A stretch of 64,000 nt of DNA from Acidimicrobiia bacterium (GCA_009835395.1 VXXM01000071.1:93396-157395), one strand, 5' to 3'; counted from the stretch's first letter, positions 1 to 8,447 are shown. Made by a program: numbers and translations. The notes: generated by a model from the sequence alone, not told the origin.

Positions 1-2
1 TC

Positions 3-1301
3 GGCGCGGAGGTGGCCATCGCCGGCGTGTCGGTGGATTCCCGGACCCTGCGAGCGGGGGAGCTGTTCGTCCCGCTGGTGGCCGAGCGTGACGGCCACGA
101 CTTCATCGCCGACGCGGTGGCGGCGGGCGCGGCCGCGTGCCTGGCGCGGCGGGACCGCCTGGGCGGGTTGGGGGAGCTCGCGGCGCCGCTGGTCGTGGTT
201 GCCGACACCGAGATGGCGCTGCGGCAACTCGGCGTCGCGGCGCGGGATCGCTTCGCCGGGACGGTGGTGGGCATCACAGGCTCGGTCGGCAAGACGTCCA
301 CGAAGGACCTGCTGGCCGCAGCGCTCGGCGTGGCCGGCTCCGTGCACGCCAGCCCGGCCTCGTTCAATAACAGCATCGGCGTCCCGCTCACGCTGCTGGG
401 CGCCACGGGGGCCGAGCGAGCGCTGATCGCCGAGATCGGCACCAACGCGCCCGGCGAGATCGCCGATCTGGCGGCGCTCGCCCGGCCCGACGTGGCAGTG
501 GTCACCGCTGTGAGCGCTGCCCACACCGAGGCTTTCGGCACGCTCGAAGCGGTCGCCCGTGAGAAGTCCGACCTGGTGGCCGCCCTCCCGGCGACGGGCA
601 CCGCGATTCTCAACGCCGACGACCCCCGGGTCGCTGCTATGGCGGCCCGGAGCGGGGCGCGGGTAGTCGGCTACGGATTCGGTGCAGGCGACGTGCGGGC
701 AGCCGACCCGACGCTCGACGGCGCGCTCCGGCCCTCCTTCGTGATGGTGACGCCCTGGGGTCGGGCACCGGTGCGGCTGCGCGCCGCCGGCCTGCACAAC
801 GCGCACAACGCCCTGGGGGCTGCAGCGGCGGCCCTGGTCCTCGGGGTGAGCATCGAGGCCGTGGCGGCCGGTCTGGGCCGGGCCGAGCTCTCGCCGTGGC
901 GGATGGCGGTCGGCACGAACGCGACCGGCGCGCTGATCATCAACGACGCCTACAACGCCAATCCCGCGTCGGTGGCCGCGGCGCTCCACTCCCTGGCGGC
1001 CACGCCGGCGCGGCGGCGTGTAGCGGTCCTCGGCGTGATGGCCGAACTGGGTGAGCGCCACGCAGCCGAGCATGCCGGGGTCGCCGACCTGGCCGCCGCG
1101 CTGGGCATTGAACTCCTGGCGGTGGGCGAGGCGGCCTACGGCACGCCGCCGCTGGCCGATGCGGCAGAGGCACTCGCGGCGCTCGGACCGCTGCGCCGGG
1201 GCGACGCCGTGCTCGTCAAGGGCAGCCGCGTGGCCGGCCTGGAACGCCTGGCGCTGGCGCTCGTGGAGGGAACCGAGGGCGCCGGAGCGAGCCACCGCTG
1301 A
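3..1301 (+). CDS. murF: UDP-N-acetylmuramoyl-tripeptide--D-alanyl-D-alanine ligase (5' partial)
   Basis: Cytoplasmic Mur ligase that adds D-Ala-D-Ala to the UDP-MurNAc tripeptide, the last soluble step of peptidoglycan precursor synthesis. Seen: the N-terminal domain motif VDSRTL, the P-loop GSVGKTST (codons near 280-305), the FNNSIGVPLTLL segment typical of MurF, and the C-terminal NDAYNANPAS motif. The reading frame is open to the window edge (G-A-E before the GTG at 12), and MurF proteins normally carry about 20-30 more N-terminal residues, so the true start lies upstream of the window. The stop is followed 29 bases later by an independent leaderless gene. Confidence 0.95.
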   Translation, partial: GAEVAIAGVSVDSRTLRAGELFVPLVAERDGHDFIADAVAAGAAACLARRDRLGGLGELAAPLVVVADTEMALRQLGVAARDRFAGTVVGITGSVGKTSTKDLLAAALGVAGSVHASPASFNNSIGVPLTLLGATGAERALIAEIGTNAPGEIADLAALARPDVAVVTAVSAAHTEAFGTLEAVAREKSDLVAALPATGTAILNADDPRVAAMAARSGARVVGYGFGAGDVRAADPTLDGALRPSFVMVTPWGRAPVRLRAAGLHNAHNALGAAAAALVLGVSIEAVAAGLGRAELSPWRMAVGTNATGALIINDAYNANPASVAAALHSLAATPARRRVAVLGVMAELGERHAAEHAGVADLAAALGIELLAVGEAAYGTPPLADAAEALAALGPLRRGDAVLVKGSRVAGLERLALALVEGTEGAGASHR

Positions 1302-1318
1302 GAGCCGTCGGGCCTCCG

Positions 1319-1324
1319 TAGAAT
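1319..1324 (+). promoter_or_regulatory. -10 box TAGAAT, leaderless promoter
   Basis: TAGAAT lies 6 bases before the ATG at 1331, so transcription would begin at or next to the start codon. There is no Shine-Dalgarno sequence and no clear -35. The same TAGNNT arrangement recurs in this window. Confidence 0.5.
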
Positions 1325-1330
1325 CGTGTG

Positions 1331-2404
1331 ATGACCGCGGGGGCGTTCGAGAGCATCCCGGTGATCGACGTGGCACCCCTGGCCGCCGGGGGTCCGCCGC
1401 CCCGACCCCTCGCCGAGGAACTGACCGCGGCCTGCCACGAGGTCGGGTTCCTGCTGGTCGTGAACCACGGGATCGACGACGATCTGCACAGCGCCACCTT
1501 CGAGATGATGCGCCGCTTCTTCAGTCTCCCCACCGAGTGCAAGGAGCAGATCCACAAGCGGTCGTCACGCCACTTCAGGGGTTGGGAGCCGCTGGGCACC
1601 GAATATACGAACAACCGCCCCGACATCCGCGAGCAGATCGACTGCTGGACCGAGTGGCCGCCCCGCCCCCGCGATGTCGAGCCCGGCTACCTGCGCCTGC
1701 TGGGACCTAACCAGTGGCTCCCGGCAGACATCCTCGCCGGCCACGAGGCCCTCAGCAACCGCTGGTCCGCGGCCCTCGGAGGGGTCGCCGCGCGGCTCCT
1801 GGAGGCTCTCTGGACCGGCCTGGGGCTGCCGCCGGACCACCTCCGCCGCTTCATCGGCCACGAGCCCATGTCGCTCACGAAGTTCATCCACTATCCGGCA
1901 ACGCCGCCGGGCGCCGCCGGGGTGAATGCCCACCACGACACCGGCTTCCTGACGATCCTGGCGACGGGCGGCACGCCCGGGCTGCAGGTGCAGAACCCCG
2001 CCGGGCAGTGGATCGACGTGCCGCTCGTGCCGGGCTCGCTGGTCGTCAACCTGGGCGAGAGCCTGCAGGCCATGACCGGCAACTACCTCGTGGCCACGCC
2101 CCACCGGGTGATCTCGACGGCGGAGCGCTATGCCAGCGGCCACTTCTACGGCCCGTCGCTGGAGGCGGCCCTGGATCCGCTCCCGCTGGCTGCCCGCTTC
2201 GCCGAGGCGGTGGCCGCCAGCGCCCACCATGCCAACGCCGGCTTCATGGCCCGCAGGGAGGAACTGCAGGCCGGCGTCGGTGACATGGCCAGCGACTACC
2301 GGCCCGGCACCTACGGCGAGCAACTCTGGAACTACTTCTCCCGCAGCTACCCCGAGATCGTGGATCACCACTACGGGGTGGCCCGCGCGGGTGCGCGGCC
2401 GTAG
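1331..2404 (+). CDS. 2OG-Fe(II) oxygenase, isopenicillin N synthase-like family
   Basis: Non-haem iron dioxygenase of the DIOX_N plus 2OG-FeII_Oxy type (357 aa); the substrate cannot be told from sequence. Seen: N-terminal DIOX_N features (PVIDVAPL, FLLVVNHGI), the iron ligands H201-x-D203 in AHHDTGF and the distal H258 in TPHRVIS, followed by an arginine in AERY that would bind 2-oxoglutarate. Length and order match fungal/bacterial IPNS-like proteins. A GTG at 1328 is also possible, but the ATG at 1331 fits the leaderless promoter TAGAAT. It sits alone between murF and a tRNA. It should not be read as a penicillin gene: bacteria of this kind use the family for many small-molecule oxidations. 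Confidence 0.88.
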   Translation: MTAGAFESIPVIDVAPLAAGGPPPRPLAEELTAACHEVGFLLVVNHGIDDDLHSATFEMMRRFFSLPTECKEQIHKRSSRHFRGWEPLGTEYTNNRPDIREQIDCWTEWPPRPRDVEPGYLRLLGPNQWLPADILAGHEALSNRWSAALGGVAARLLEALWTGLGLPPDHLRRFIGHEPMSLTKFIHYPATPPGAAGVNAHHDTGFLTILATGGTPGLQVQNPAGQWIDVPLVPGSLVVNLGESLQAMTGNYLVATPHRVISTAERYASGHFYGPSLEAALDPLPLAARFAEAVAASAHHANAGFMARREELQAGVGDMASDYRPGTYGEQLWNYFSRSYPEIVDHHYGVARAGARP

Positions 2405-2407
2405 AAT
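2402..2407 (+). promoter_or_regulatory. -10 box TAGAAT before tRNA-Val
   Basis: TAGAAT overlaps the stop codon of the upstream oxygenase and ends 11 bases before the mature tRNA 5' end, the spacing expected for a short 5' leader removed by RNase P. No clear -35 is visible. Confidence 0.45.
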
Positions 2408-2418
2408 CCTGCATCTCC

Positions 2419-2492
2419 GGACCGTTAGCTCAGACTGGTAGAGCGCTCGCTTCACACGCGAGAGGTCACTGGTTCAAGTCCAGTACGGTCCA
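2419..2492 (+). tRNA. tRNA-Val (anticodon CAC)
   Basis: Complete cloverleaf: acceptor GGACCGT pairs perfectly with ACGGTCC, D arm GCTC/GAGC, anticodon stem CTCGC/GCGAG around the loop TTCACAC (anticodon CAC, reads GUG), a 5-base variable loop, and T arm ACTGG/CCAGT with loop TTCAAGT. The discriminator is A. CCA is not encoded, so it must be added after transcription. GTG is a very common valine codon in this genome. Confidence 0.97.
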
Positions 2493-2498
2493 CTCTCC

Positions 2499-2519
2499 GA
2501 GGTCCTGTGCCCGGGCCTC
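2499..2519. terminator. possible hairpin terminator after tRNA-Val
   Basis: GAGGTCC / GGGCCTC, a 7-bp stem with one T:G pair and a 7-base loop, lies directly after the tRNA and before the convergent hydrolase gene. No T-tract follows. Confidence 0.35.
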
Positions 2520-2528
2520 CCGGCCTCC

Positions 2529-3311
2529 TCAGGCGTTCAGCTTCCTGGCCAGGAAGTCCTCCACCGCCTCGCAGAACGCCGTGGGGCTCTCCAGCGGGGG
2601 GCAGTGCCCGCAGTTCTCCAGCACGACGAACTCGGCGTTGGGTAGGCCGGCGGCCAGTTCGGTGCCCATCTCCGGCGGCGTGGTGGTGTCGGCCCCGCCG
2701 GCGATCACCAGGGTCGGGTTCCCGATGGCGCCCACGTGCGGGCGCAGATCCATGTCGCGCAGAGCCCGGCAGGAGGCGGCGAACGATCCCGGATCGATCT
2801 CCAGGAGCACGTCGCGGCGTTCCGCGATGGCCTCGGGATGCGCCTCCAAGTACTCGGAGGTGAAAATGCGGCGCACCGCCACCTCGACGACGGCCTCCAT
2901 GCCCGAGTCGCTGACCAGATCGCTCATGGTGGTGAAGGCGGCGCGGCGCTCGGTCGAGAAGGAGGCGCCACCGTTGGCCACGATCAGCGGGCCGAAGAGG
3001 TCACCGTGAGCGGCGGCGAGCGCCACGCAGACGAAGCTCCCGAAGCCGTTGCCCAGCACGGCCACCTCGTCGCCGGTGACGCCGGTCTCCTGCAGTGATT
3101 GGCGGAGCGCCCCGGCGATGTCGAACAGCGTGGGTGAGGGGTTGGCCAGTGCCTCGGAGTCGCCGAAGCCCGGCAGCCAGACGCGGTGCAACTCGAAACT
3201 CTCCGAGAGTCGCGGCGCCACCTGGTCGAACGCCCGGGCATCGGTGAGCAGCGAGTGGACCAGCACCAGCGGTGCACCCGATCCCTCGCGGTCGATCCGG
3301 AGGGGGGACAC
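2529..3311 (-). CDS. alpha/beta-hydrolase fold protein lacking the nucleophile serine
   Basis: 260 aa; overall layout of an alpha/beta hydrolase: N-terminal LVLVHSLL (oxyanion-hole region), WLPGFGDSE, nucleophile-elbow region, acid in GGADTTTPPE, and catalytic His in GHCPPLESP near the C-terminus. The elbow reads G-N-G-F-G (codons 3039-3053) where the family has G-x-S-x-G, so residue 89, normally the serine nucleophile, is Gly. Asp and His are kept. Family knowledge: without the nucleophile ordinary esterase chemistry is unlikely; cofactor-free dioxygenases or lyases and non-catalytic members are known in this fold, but those often still keep Ser. GTG start. It is followed on the same strand by an alcohol dehydrogenase located upstream at 3350-4357; the 38-base gap suggests co-transcription. 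Confidence 0.85.
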   Translation of the reverse strand: MSPLRIDREGSGAPLVLVHSLLTDARAFDQVAPRLSESFELHRVWLPGFGDSEALANPSPTLFDIAGALRQSLQETGVTGDEVAVLGNGFGSFVCVALAAAHGDLFGPLIVANGGASFSTERRAAFTTMSDLVSDSGMEAVVEVAVRRIFTSEYLEAHPEAIAERRDVLLEIDPGSFAASCRALRDMDLRPHVGAIGNPTLVIAGGADTTTPPEMGTELAAGLPNAEFVVLENCGHCPPLESPTAFCEAVEDFLARKLNA

Positions 3312-3349
3312 GTCGCGAGACCCTGTTCCTCGTGACCGATCCGCCGGGC

Positions 3350-4357
3350 TCAGCCGACGGGCATCAGCACCTTCAGCGAGTCGGCGCTCCCGACGCGCTC
3401 GAAGGCGCGGGCAACCTCCGGCAGCCCGATCCGGTCACTCACGATCGGCTCGAGGTCCAGCACCCCGGCGGCCGCCAACTCGATGGCGCGGGCGTAGTCG
3501 TCGGCGATTGCCGCCCGCGGGTTCCGGACGGTCAGCTCCTTGAAGTACAGCTGGTAGTAGGGGAGGCCGGTGCCGCCGCCGGTCACGGTGCCGAACACCA
3601 GGATCTCGCCGCCGATGCGGGCCGATTCGATGGCAAGAGTGACCGTGGCCTCGGTCCCGACGGCCTCGACCGCCAGGTCCACACCCTGGCCATCTGTGAC
3701 GTCTGCGATCACCGCGGCGGCTTCGTCTGGCGCGGCCGTCGCCACCGCGCCGAACGCCGTCGCCAACTCTCGCTTGAACGCCGAGCGGGTCACGCCGATG
3801 ACCTTCGCGCCGGAGGCCCGCAGCAACTGGGTGAAGATGAGCCCGCTCACTCCCAGACCGATGACGACGGCGGCGTCCCCGGGGAAGATCGGCGCGGCCC
3901 GCTGCGCGTGCACGCACGTGCCGGCCACCTGCACCATCGCCGCCGCCTCCTCCCCCAAGTGTCCGGGAACGGGAAGCAGCCGGTTCGCCGGCGCCGTCAC
4001 GAGTTCGGCCCAGACCCCGTCGGCGTCGCGCCCCAACAGCCCGCCGTGGAGGCATAGGTTCGTCCGGCCCTGTCTGCAGAGCGGGCATGAGCCGCAGGAG
4101 ATGGCCGGATCGATCATGACTCGCTGCCCGGCGGCGACGCCGGTCGACCCGCCGTCGATCACCTCGCCCACCATCTCGTGGCCCATGACCCGCGGGTACT
4201 CCACGGGGATTCCCCCCGAGAGGATCTTCACGTCGGTGCCGCAGATGCCGACGGTCTCGACGCGGACCAGCGCCTCGGGACCGGTAGCACCGTCGGCAGG
4301 TCCGGCAACCTCGGTGTAGGCCAACCGGCCCGGAGCGGTCACCTGTACGGCCTTCAT
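3350..4357 (-). CDS. zinc-dependent alcohol dehydrogenase (MDR family)
   Basis: Medium-chain dehydrogenase of 335 aa, NAD(P)-dependent, resembling threonine/sorbitol dehydrogenases; substrate unknown. Seen: catalytic zinc site C39 (GICGTD) and H60-E61 (GHEM), four structural zinc cysteines C88-C91-C94-C102, and a Rossmann segment with VVIGLGVSGL. The start is the ATG at 4357 because it gives the standard N-terminus (MKAVQVTAPG) and is preceded by GGGGGAGGG; the much longer upstream frame overlaps the divergent thiamine gene and has no homology-like content. Likely in one transcript with the downstream hydrolase-fold gene. Confidence 0.9.
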   Translation of the reverse strand: MKAVQVTAPGRLAYTEVAGPADGATGPEALVRVETVGICGTDVKILSGGIPVEYPRVMGHEMVGEVIDGGSTGVAAGQRVMIDPAISCGSCPLCRQGRTNLCLHGGLLGRDADGVWAELVTAPANRLLPVPGHLGEEAAAMVQVAGTCVHAQRAAPIFPGDAAVVIGLGVSGLIFTQLLRASGAKVIGVTRSAFKRELATAFGAVATAAPDEAAAVIADVTDGQGVDLAVEAVGTEATVTLAIESARIGGEILVFGTVTGGGTGLPYYQLYFKELTVRNPRAAIADDYARAIELAAAGVLDLEPIVSDRIGLPEVARAFERVGSADSLKVLMPVG

Positions 4358-4501
4358 TCCCTCCCCCGATTTGGCTCTGAGCGCCTGGGCAGTGGACAGT
4401 AACAGTGTGCCCCGGAGCCGCCTCATGTGCCAGCACCATCGCCTTGCCGCAACCACCGCAGCCGGCCCGCCGGCCCGCTCCCTCGAATTGGCCTCGCGGC
4501 C

Positions 4502-5122
4502 GTGAGCCTGCACGCCTGGGTCGTCGCAGGGGGTGAGTCGCCCGAACCCGCTCTGCTCGAGGAGTTGGCGCCCCCGCAACTCATCGTGGCGGCCGACTCC
4601 GGCGCGGACGTCGCTCTCGGCCTCGGACTGAAGGTCGACGTGGTCGTGGGCGACTTCGACTCGGTGACGCCGGCAGGCGCCGCCGCGGCCCCCGAGCAGC
4701 GCCGTTTCCCGACCGACAAGGACGCCACCGACCTGGCTCTGGCGCTGGCGGAGGCCCGCGACCGGGGCGCGGAAAGCCTCAGCGTCGTGGGCGGCAGCGG
4801 CGGGCGACTCGATCACCTCCTGGCCAACGTGGCCGTGCTGGCGGGCGACGAGCTGGCCTCGGTGCGCGTCGACGCCCTCATGGGGTCGGCCCGGCTCTGG
4901 GTCGTCCGTCGCCGGGCGACGATCCGCGGCTCCGTGGGCGGCCTCGTCACGCTGCTGGCCCACGGCGGGCCCGCGGCGGGGGTGCGCACCACGGGGCTGC
5001 GCTGGGCCCTGGCGGGCGAGACGCTGGCCGCAGGCTCCAGCCGGGGCGTCAGCAACGTGTTCGCGGCTCCCGAGGCCACCGTGACCCTCGAGTCGGGTGT
5101 GATCCTGGCGATCCGGCCCTGA
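4502..5122 (+). CDS. thiN: thiamine diphosphokinase
   Basis: Transfers pyrophosphate from ATP to thiamine, giving thiamine diphosphate; cytoplasmic. Seen: WVVAGGE at the N-terminus, AADSGADVALG, the signature VVGDFDSV, FPTDKDATDLALAL, and GGSGGRLDHLLAN, in the order of the TPK catalytic domain, then the small beta-rich thiamine-binding domain. The GTG at 4502 is preferred because the fold starts here; a GTG at 4427 in frame would add 25 residues of no recognisable kind. Divergent from the alcohol dehydrogenase. No TPP riboswitch was recognised in the short upstream region. Confidence 0.85.
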   Translation: MSLHAWVVAGGESPEPALLEELAPPQLIVAADSGADVALGLGLKVDVVVGDFDSVTPAGAAAAPEQRRFPTDKDATDLALALAEARDRGAESLSVVGGSGGRLDHLLANVAVLAGDELASVRVDALMGSARLWVVRRRATIRGSVGGLVTLLAHGGPAAGVRTTGLRWALAGETLAAGSSRGVSNVFAAPEATVTLESGVILAIRP

Positions 5123-5193
5123 CGAGGTCGATCACCGGCGGATCGGCCCGCCGCCGGGCCTCCGCGACGTCGCCGCAGCCTCGGTCGCTGGCG

Positions 5194-5199
5194 TATCGT
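5194..5199 (+). promoter_or_regulatory. -10 box TATCGT before the PhyH gene
   Basis: TATCGT lies about 30 bases before the ATG at 5225 and leaves room for the ribosome site GGGGAGG (5214-5220). Weak evidence, no -35 seen. Confidence 0.3.
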
Positions 5200-5224
5200 G
5201 GAGCGACGCCACCGGGGAGGCACC

Positions 5225-6103
5225 ATGGCACTGACCCAAACCCAGATCGACTCCTATGAGCGCGACGGCTACCTGATCGTGCGCGAGGCGCTCACAGCCG
5301 GGGAGTTGGCGGAGTTGGTCGACACCTGCGACTTCTTCGCCCGCCAGGCTCTCGAGCTGACCGGGGACTCCGACGTCATCGAACTCGACGACGCCCCGCA
5401 CTTGGCGGACGGGCCGCCGCTGATCCGCCGGATCAAGAGCCCGCACACCAACCACGAGACGTTCGCCAAGATGCTGGCGCATCCCGGGATCCTGGACGTC
5501 GTGGAGGATCTCATCGGGCACGACATCCGCTGGATGCACTCCAAGCTCAACGCCAAGCAGCCCGGTGGCGGCGGGATCGGCGAGTGGCATACCGACTGGG
5601 GCTACTACCCGCACACCAACGACTCGGTCCTCGAGGTCGGCATCGCCATCGACCCGTGCACCGAGGCCAGCGGCTGCATGCTGGTGGTGCCTGGTACCCA
5701 CACCGGCCGCGCCTACGACCACAGCCAGAACGGCCGCTTCGTCGGGGGCGTGCGCCCAGGCGAGTTCGACCCCGCCGACGTCGTGCCGGTGGAGTTGCAG
5801 CCCGGGGACATCTCGCTGCACCACGTCCGGCTGCTGCACGGCTCGGCCCAGAACCACACGAAGCGCCAGCGGCGGCTCCTGCTGCACGGCTACACCGCGG
5901 CGGACGCCTGGCCGATCATGGCCCGCAGCCAGCCGTCGGACTGGCCCGAATGGGACGCCCAGATCCTGCGCGGCAGCCCGACGACCCATGCCCGCCTGGA
6001 GGCGTGCCCGGTGGTGGTCCCACTGCCCGATCCGCCCGCCTTCGGGCTGTTCAAGCTGCAGGCCCAGATGGAGGAGTCGCACTTCGCCGAGGCGGCCTCG
6101 TAG
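5225..6103 (+). CDS. phytanoyl-CoA dioxygenase (PhyH) family protein
   Basis: 292 aa 2OG-Fe(II) oxygenase of the PhyH family. Seen: N-terminal RDGYLIVREAL typical of PhyH, metal ligands H122-x-D124 (EWHTDWGYYP) and distal H205 (RLLHGSAQN), and a downstream basic region (KRQRRLLLHGY) carrying the 2-oxoglutarate-binding Arg. Start chosen at ATG 5225 after GGGGAGG. It heads a co-directional set with an M24 peptidase (63 bases on) and a Gfo/Idh/MocA oxidoreductase. Family members hydroxylate fatty acyl-CoAs, ectoine and many small molecules; nothing here fixes the substrate. Confidence 0.9.
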   Translation: MALTQTQIDSYERDGYLIVREALTAGELAELVDTCDFFARQALELTGDSDVIELDDAPHLADGPPLIRRIKSPHTNHETFAKMLAHPGILDVVEDLIGHDIRWMHSKLNAKQPGGGGIGEWHTDWGYYPHTNDSVLEVGIAIDPCTEASGCMLVVPGTHTGRAYDHSQNGRFVGGVRPGEFDPADVVPVELQPGDISLHHVRLLHGSAQNHTKRQRRLLLHGYTAADAWPIMARSQPSDWPEWDAQILRGSPTTHARLEACPVVVPLPDPPAFGLFKLQAQMEESHFAEAAS

Positions 6104-6165
6104 CGGCAGGGCCCGCCAGTGAGACTCCCGGTGGGCCCGACCGATCCGCCCGGCCCGATGTGCAG

Positions 6166-7407
6166 ATGAGCGAGCCCCTCGGTCCCGCCTCCGGCCACGC
6201 CAAGGGCCCCTTCGCGGTGGACTGGGAGGAGCGCTACGACATGGCGCGCCTGCGGCGGGAGCGCGTGGCCGCCGCCCAGCGGGAGCTGGCCGCGGCCGGC
6301 CTCGACGCCCTGATGGTCTGGAAGGACGAGAACGTCCGCTACCTCACCTCGCTGCGGGCGCAACTCATCGCCGGCAAGACGATGGCGCTGAACGGCGCCC
6401 TGCTGCTGCCGGCGGAGGCTCCGGTGCTGTTGTGCTCGGGGGGCGAGATCGACAAGGCCCGGGCCGGCATGCCGTGGATCGCCGAGGCGCACGCCATCCC
6501 CATCATGGAGCAGGCCGAACTGGTCGACGGCTTCGTGGCGAGCATCCTGCGCCCGATCCTGCTGGAGCGGGGTCTCGCCAGCGGGCGCCTCGGGGTGGAC
6601 GCCGGCAACGTCTCGTTCATCGACGCCATGCGCCGGCACCTGCCCGACCTGGAACTCGTCGACGGCGACACGGTCATGCAGCAGGCCCGGCTCATCAAGA
6701 CCGATGTCGAGATCGCCATCATCGCCGAGGCCTGCGCCATCGGCGACGCCGTCACGCAGCGAGCCCTCGACGAGACGCGCGCCGGCCGCCGCGAGTTGGA
6801 GGTCGCCGGCGACGCCATGCAGACGCTGTTCCACCTCGGCGGCGAGATGGCCCACGTCATCACGCCGTTCGTGGCCTCGGGCGAGCACATGTCGCCGCCG
6901 CACCGTCTCGCCACCGACAAGCTGATGCGCAACAGCGACCTCTGCTTCATCGACATCGGTGCCATGTGGAACGGCTACTTCGCCGACATCGGCCGCACCA
7001 CGATCATCGGCCGCCCCAACCGTCGCCAGCAGGAGATCTACACCGCCGTCTACGAGGGGCTGATGGCCGGCATCGACAGGATGCGGCCAGGCTCCACCAC
7101 CGCCGACGCCGCCGATGCCATCGTGCAGACCATCGGCGAGCACGGCTTGGCCGAGCACCTCTTCAGCCTCTTCATCGGCCACGGCATCGGTGTGGGGGCC
7201 AACGAGCCCCCCTACATCGGCGAGAACATGCCGGGCGCCACCGACACCGAGTTCCGTCCCGGCATGGTGTTCGCGGTGGAGCCCCTGGTCTGGGTGCCGG
7301 GCGTGCCGGGAGGCGGCGGGGTGCGGATCGAGGACATGGTGCTGGTGACCGACGGCGATCCCGTCGTCCTGTCCCGCGTCGAGTACGAGGAAAGGCTGCT
7401 GCTATGA
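6166..7407 (+). CDS. M24 family metallopeptidase (Xaa-Pro peptidase/creatinase fold)
   Basis: 413 aa pita-bread enzyme with the N-terminal creatinase-like domain (about residues 25-170) and a complete dinuclear metal site: D263 (FIDIGA), D274 (FADIGRT), H339 (GHGIGVG), E372 (AVEPLVW) and E389 (RIEDMVL). Members cleave X-Pro bonds or act on small amides; the DMSP lyase DddP belongs to the same superfamily, but the DddP-type DxD at the first metal ligand is absent. Start ATG 6166 gives a normal-length protein. Its TGA overlaps the ATG of the next gene (ATGA), so the two are translationally coupled. Confidence 0.88.
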   Translation: MSEPLGPASGHAKGPFAVDWEERYDMARLRRERVAAAQRELAAAGLDALMVWKDENVRYLTSLRAQLIAGKTMALNGALLLPAEAPVLLCSGGEIDKARAGMPWIAEAHAIPIMEQAELVDGFVASILRPILLERGLASGRLGVDAGNVSFIDAMRRHLPDLELVDGDTVMQQARLIKTDVEIAIIAEACAIGDAVTQRALDETRAGRRELEVAGDAMQTLFHLGGEMAHVITPFVASGEHMSPPHRLATDKLMRNSDLCFIDIGAMWNGYFADIGRTTIIGRPNRRQQEIYTAVYEGLMAGIDRMRPGSTTADAADAIVQTIGEHGLAEHLFSLFIGHGIGVGANEPPYIGENMPGATDTEFRPGMVFAVEPLVWVPGVPGGGGVRIEDMVLVTDGDPVVLSRVEYEERLLL

Positions 7408-8405
7408 GCGATGGGAACGAGCCGGTCCGGCTGGGGGTCGTGGGCCTGGGCTGGTGGGGCGGCGAACTGGCCGACGCCGCGGCCCGCAGCGGCGCAGCCG
7501 AGGTGGTGGCGTGCTATGCCCGAACGGAGTCGGCCCGGCTGGCCTTCGCCGAGGCCCGGGGCTGCCGGGCGGCGACGTCGTTCCAGGAGCTCATCTCTGC
7601 CGACGACGTGGACGGCGTCGTGCTGGCGACGCCGCACAGCACCCACGGCGACCAGATCTGCGAGGTTGCCGCCGCCGGCAAGGGCGTGCTGGTCGACAAG
7701 CCGTTTACGCTGCGCGTCGCCGACGGGCGGCGCGCCATGGCCGCCGCGGCGGACGCCGGGACCGTGCTGATGGTGGGCCACCAGCGGCGCCGCCTGGCCG
7801 CGGTGCGCCGCATCCGCGCCATGGTCGACGAAGGGAGCCTCGGCACACTGCTGCTGGCGACATCGGTCTTCGTGGTGGGCCGCGGCTTCCCGGCGACCTG
7901 GCGGTCATCCCGGCACGAGAGCCCGCTGGGCGGCATGACCGGGCTCGGCGTGCACATGATCGACACCTTCCACTACCTGGTCGGGCCGATCCGCCGGGTC
8001 AGCGCCTTCAGCAACGGGGTTCTCGAGGGCGAGCCCCTCGACCACGCCACCGGGTTGCTTTTCGAGTTCGACTCCGGAGCCGTGGGAAACCTCGTGACCT
8101 CCCACTACAACCCGTTCACCGAGGAGTTCTGCATCTTCGGCTCGGCGGCCTCGGCGTCCAGCCAGAAGGAGGGGACCCGCCTGTTCGTCCAGCAGCGCAG
8201 CGAGATGGCGCGCAGCGAGGTGCCTCTTCCGGCCACCGACCCGCTGGCGGAGCAGGTCGCCGAGTTCGCCGGCGCCGTCCGGGGCGAGGGTCCCGTCGAG
8301 ACCGACGGCGAGGTGGGCCTGGCGGTGATCGCCGTGCTCGAGGCCGCCATGGCCTCCGTCGAGCGCGGCGAGACCGTCACCGTCGCCGAGTTCGCCGGCG
8401 ATTAG
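7404..8405 (+). CDS. Gfo/Idh/MocA family oxidoreductase
   Basis: 333 aa NAD(P)-dependent oxidoreductase. Seen: N-terminal dinucleotide-binding motif VVGLGWWG, the active-site lysine in VLVDKPFTL, and the C-terminal domain segment GLGVHMIDTFHYL with the conserved His/Asp. Family substrates are sugars, inositols and related cyclic compounds. Start overlaps the M24 stop by 4 bases. The PhyH-M24-Gfo/Idh order suggests a small catabolic unit for one organic compound (inference). Confidence 0.9.
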   Translation: MSDGNEPVRLGVVGLGWWGGELADAAARSGAAEVVACYARTESARLAFAEARGCRAATSFQELISADDVDGVVLATPHSTHGDQICEVAAAGKGVLVDKPFTLRVADGRRAMAAAADAGTVLMVGHQRRRLAAVRRIRAMVDEGSLGTLLLATSVFVVGRGFPATWRSSRHESPLGGMTGLGVHMIDTFHYLVGPIRRVSAFSNGVLEGEPLDHATGLLFEFDSGAVGNLVTSHYNPFTEEFCIFGSAASASSQKEGTRLFVQQRSEMARSEVPLPATDPLAEQVAEFAGAVRGEGPVETDGEVGLAVIAVLEAAMASVERGETVTVAEFAGD

Positions 8406-8421
8406 CGGGCCATCCGGCCTC

Positions 8422-8447
8422 GTTCCGGCGCAGCCCGGCACCGGAAC
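8422..8447. terminator. hairpin after the PhyH-M24-Gfo/Idh set
   Basis: GTTCCGG / CCGGAAC, a 7-bp perfect stem with a 12-base loop, 16 bases after the stop. The left arm is part of a copy of the dispersed repeat (8420-8438) also found at 21529 and 33156. No T-tract. Confidence 0.35.

Noticed and set aside
1331-2404. Beta-lactam biosynthesis (isopenicillin N synthase)
   Set aside because: No NRPS or acyltransferase nearby; the IPNS-like family is broad and single copies near murF have no link to penicillin.
2419-2492. tRNA-Val as an integration site for a mobile element
   Set aside because: No integrase, no direct repeat of the tRNA 3' end and ordinary neighbours; the only tyrosine recombinase (58853-59761) is in conserved chromosomal order.
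4427-4501. TPP riboswitch before thiamine diphosphokinase, or SAH riboswitch before ahcY
   Set aside because: The space before thiN is too short and shows no TPP-box sequence; ahcY overlaps the upstream gene, leaving no leader.
6166-7407. DMSP lyase DddP
   Set aside because: M24 metal ligands are canonical but the DddP-type extra Asp (DxD) at the first position is missing, and there is no DMSP gene context.
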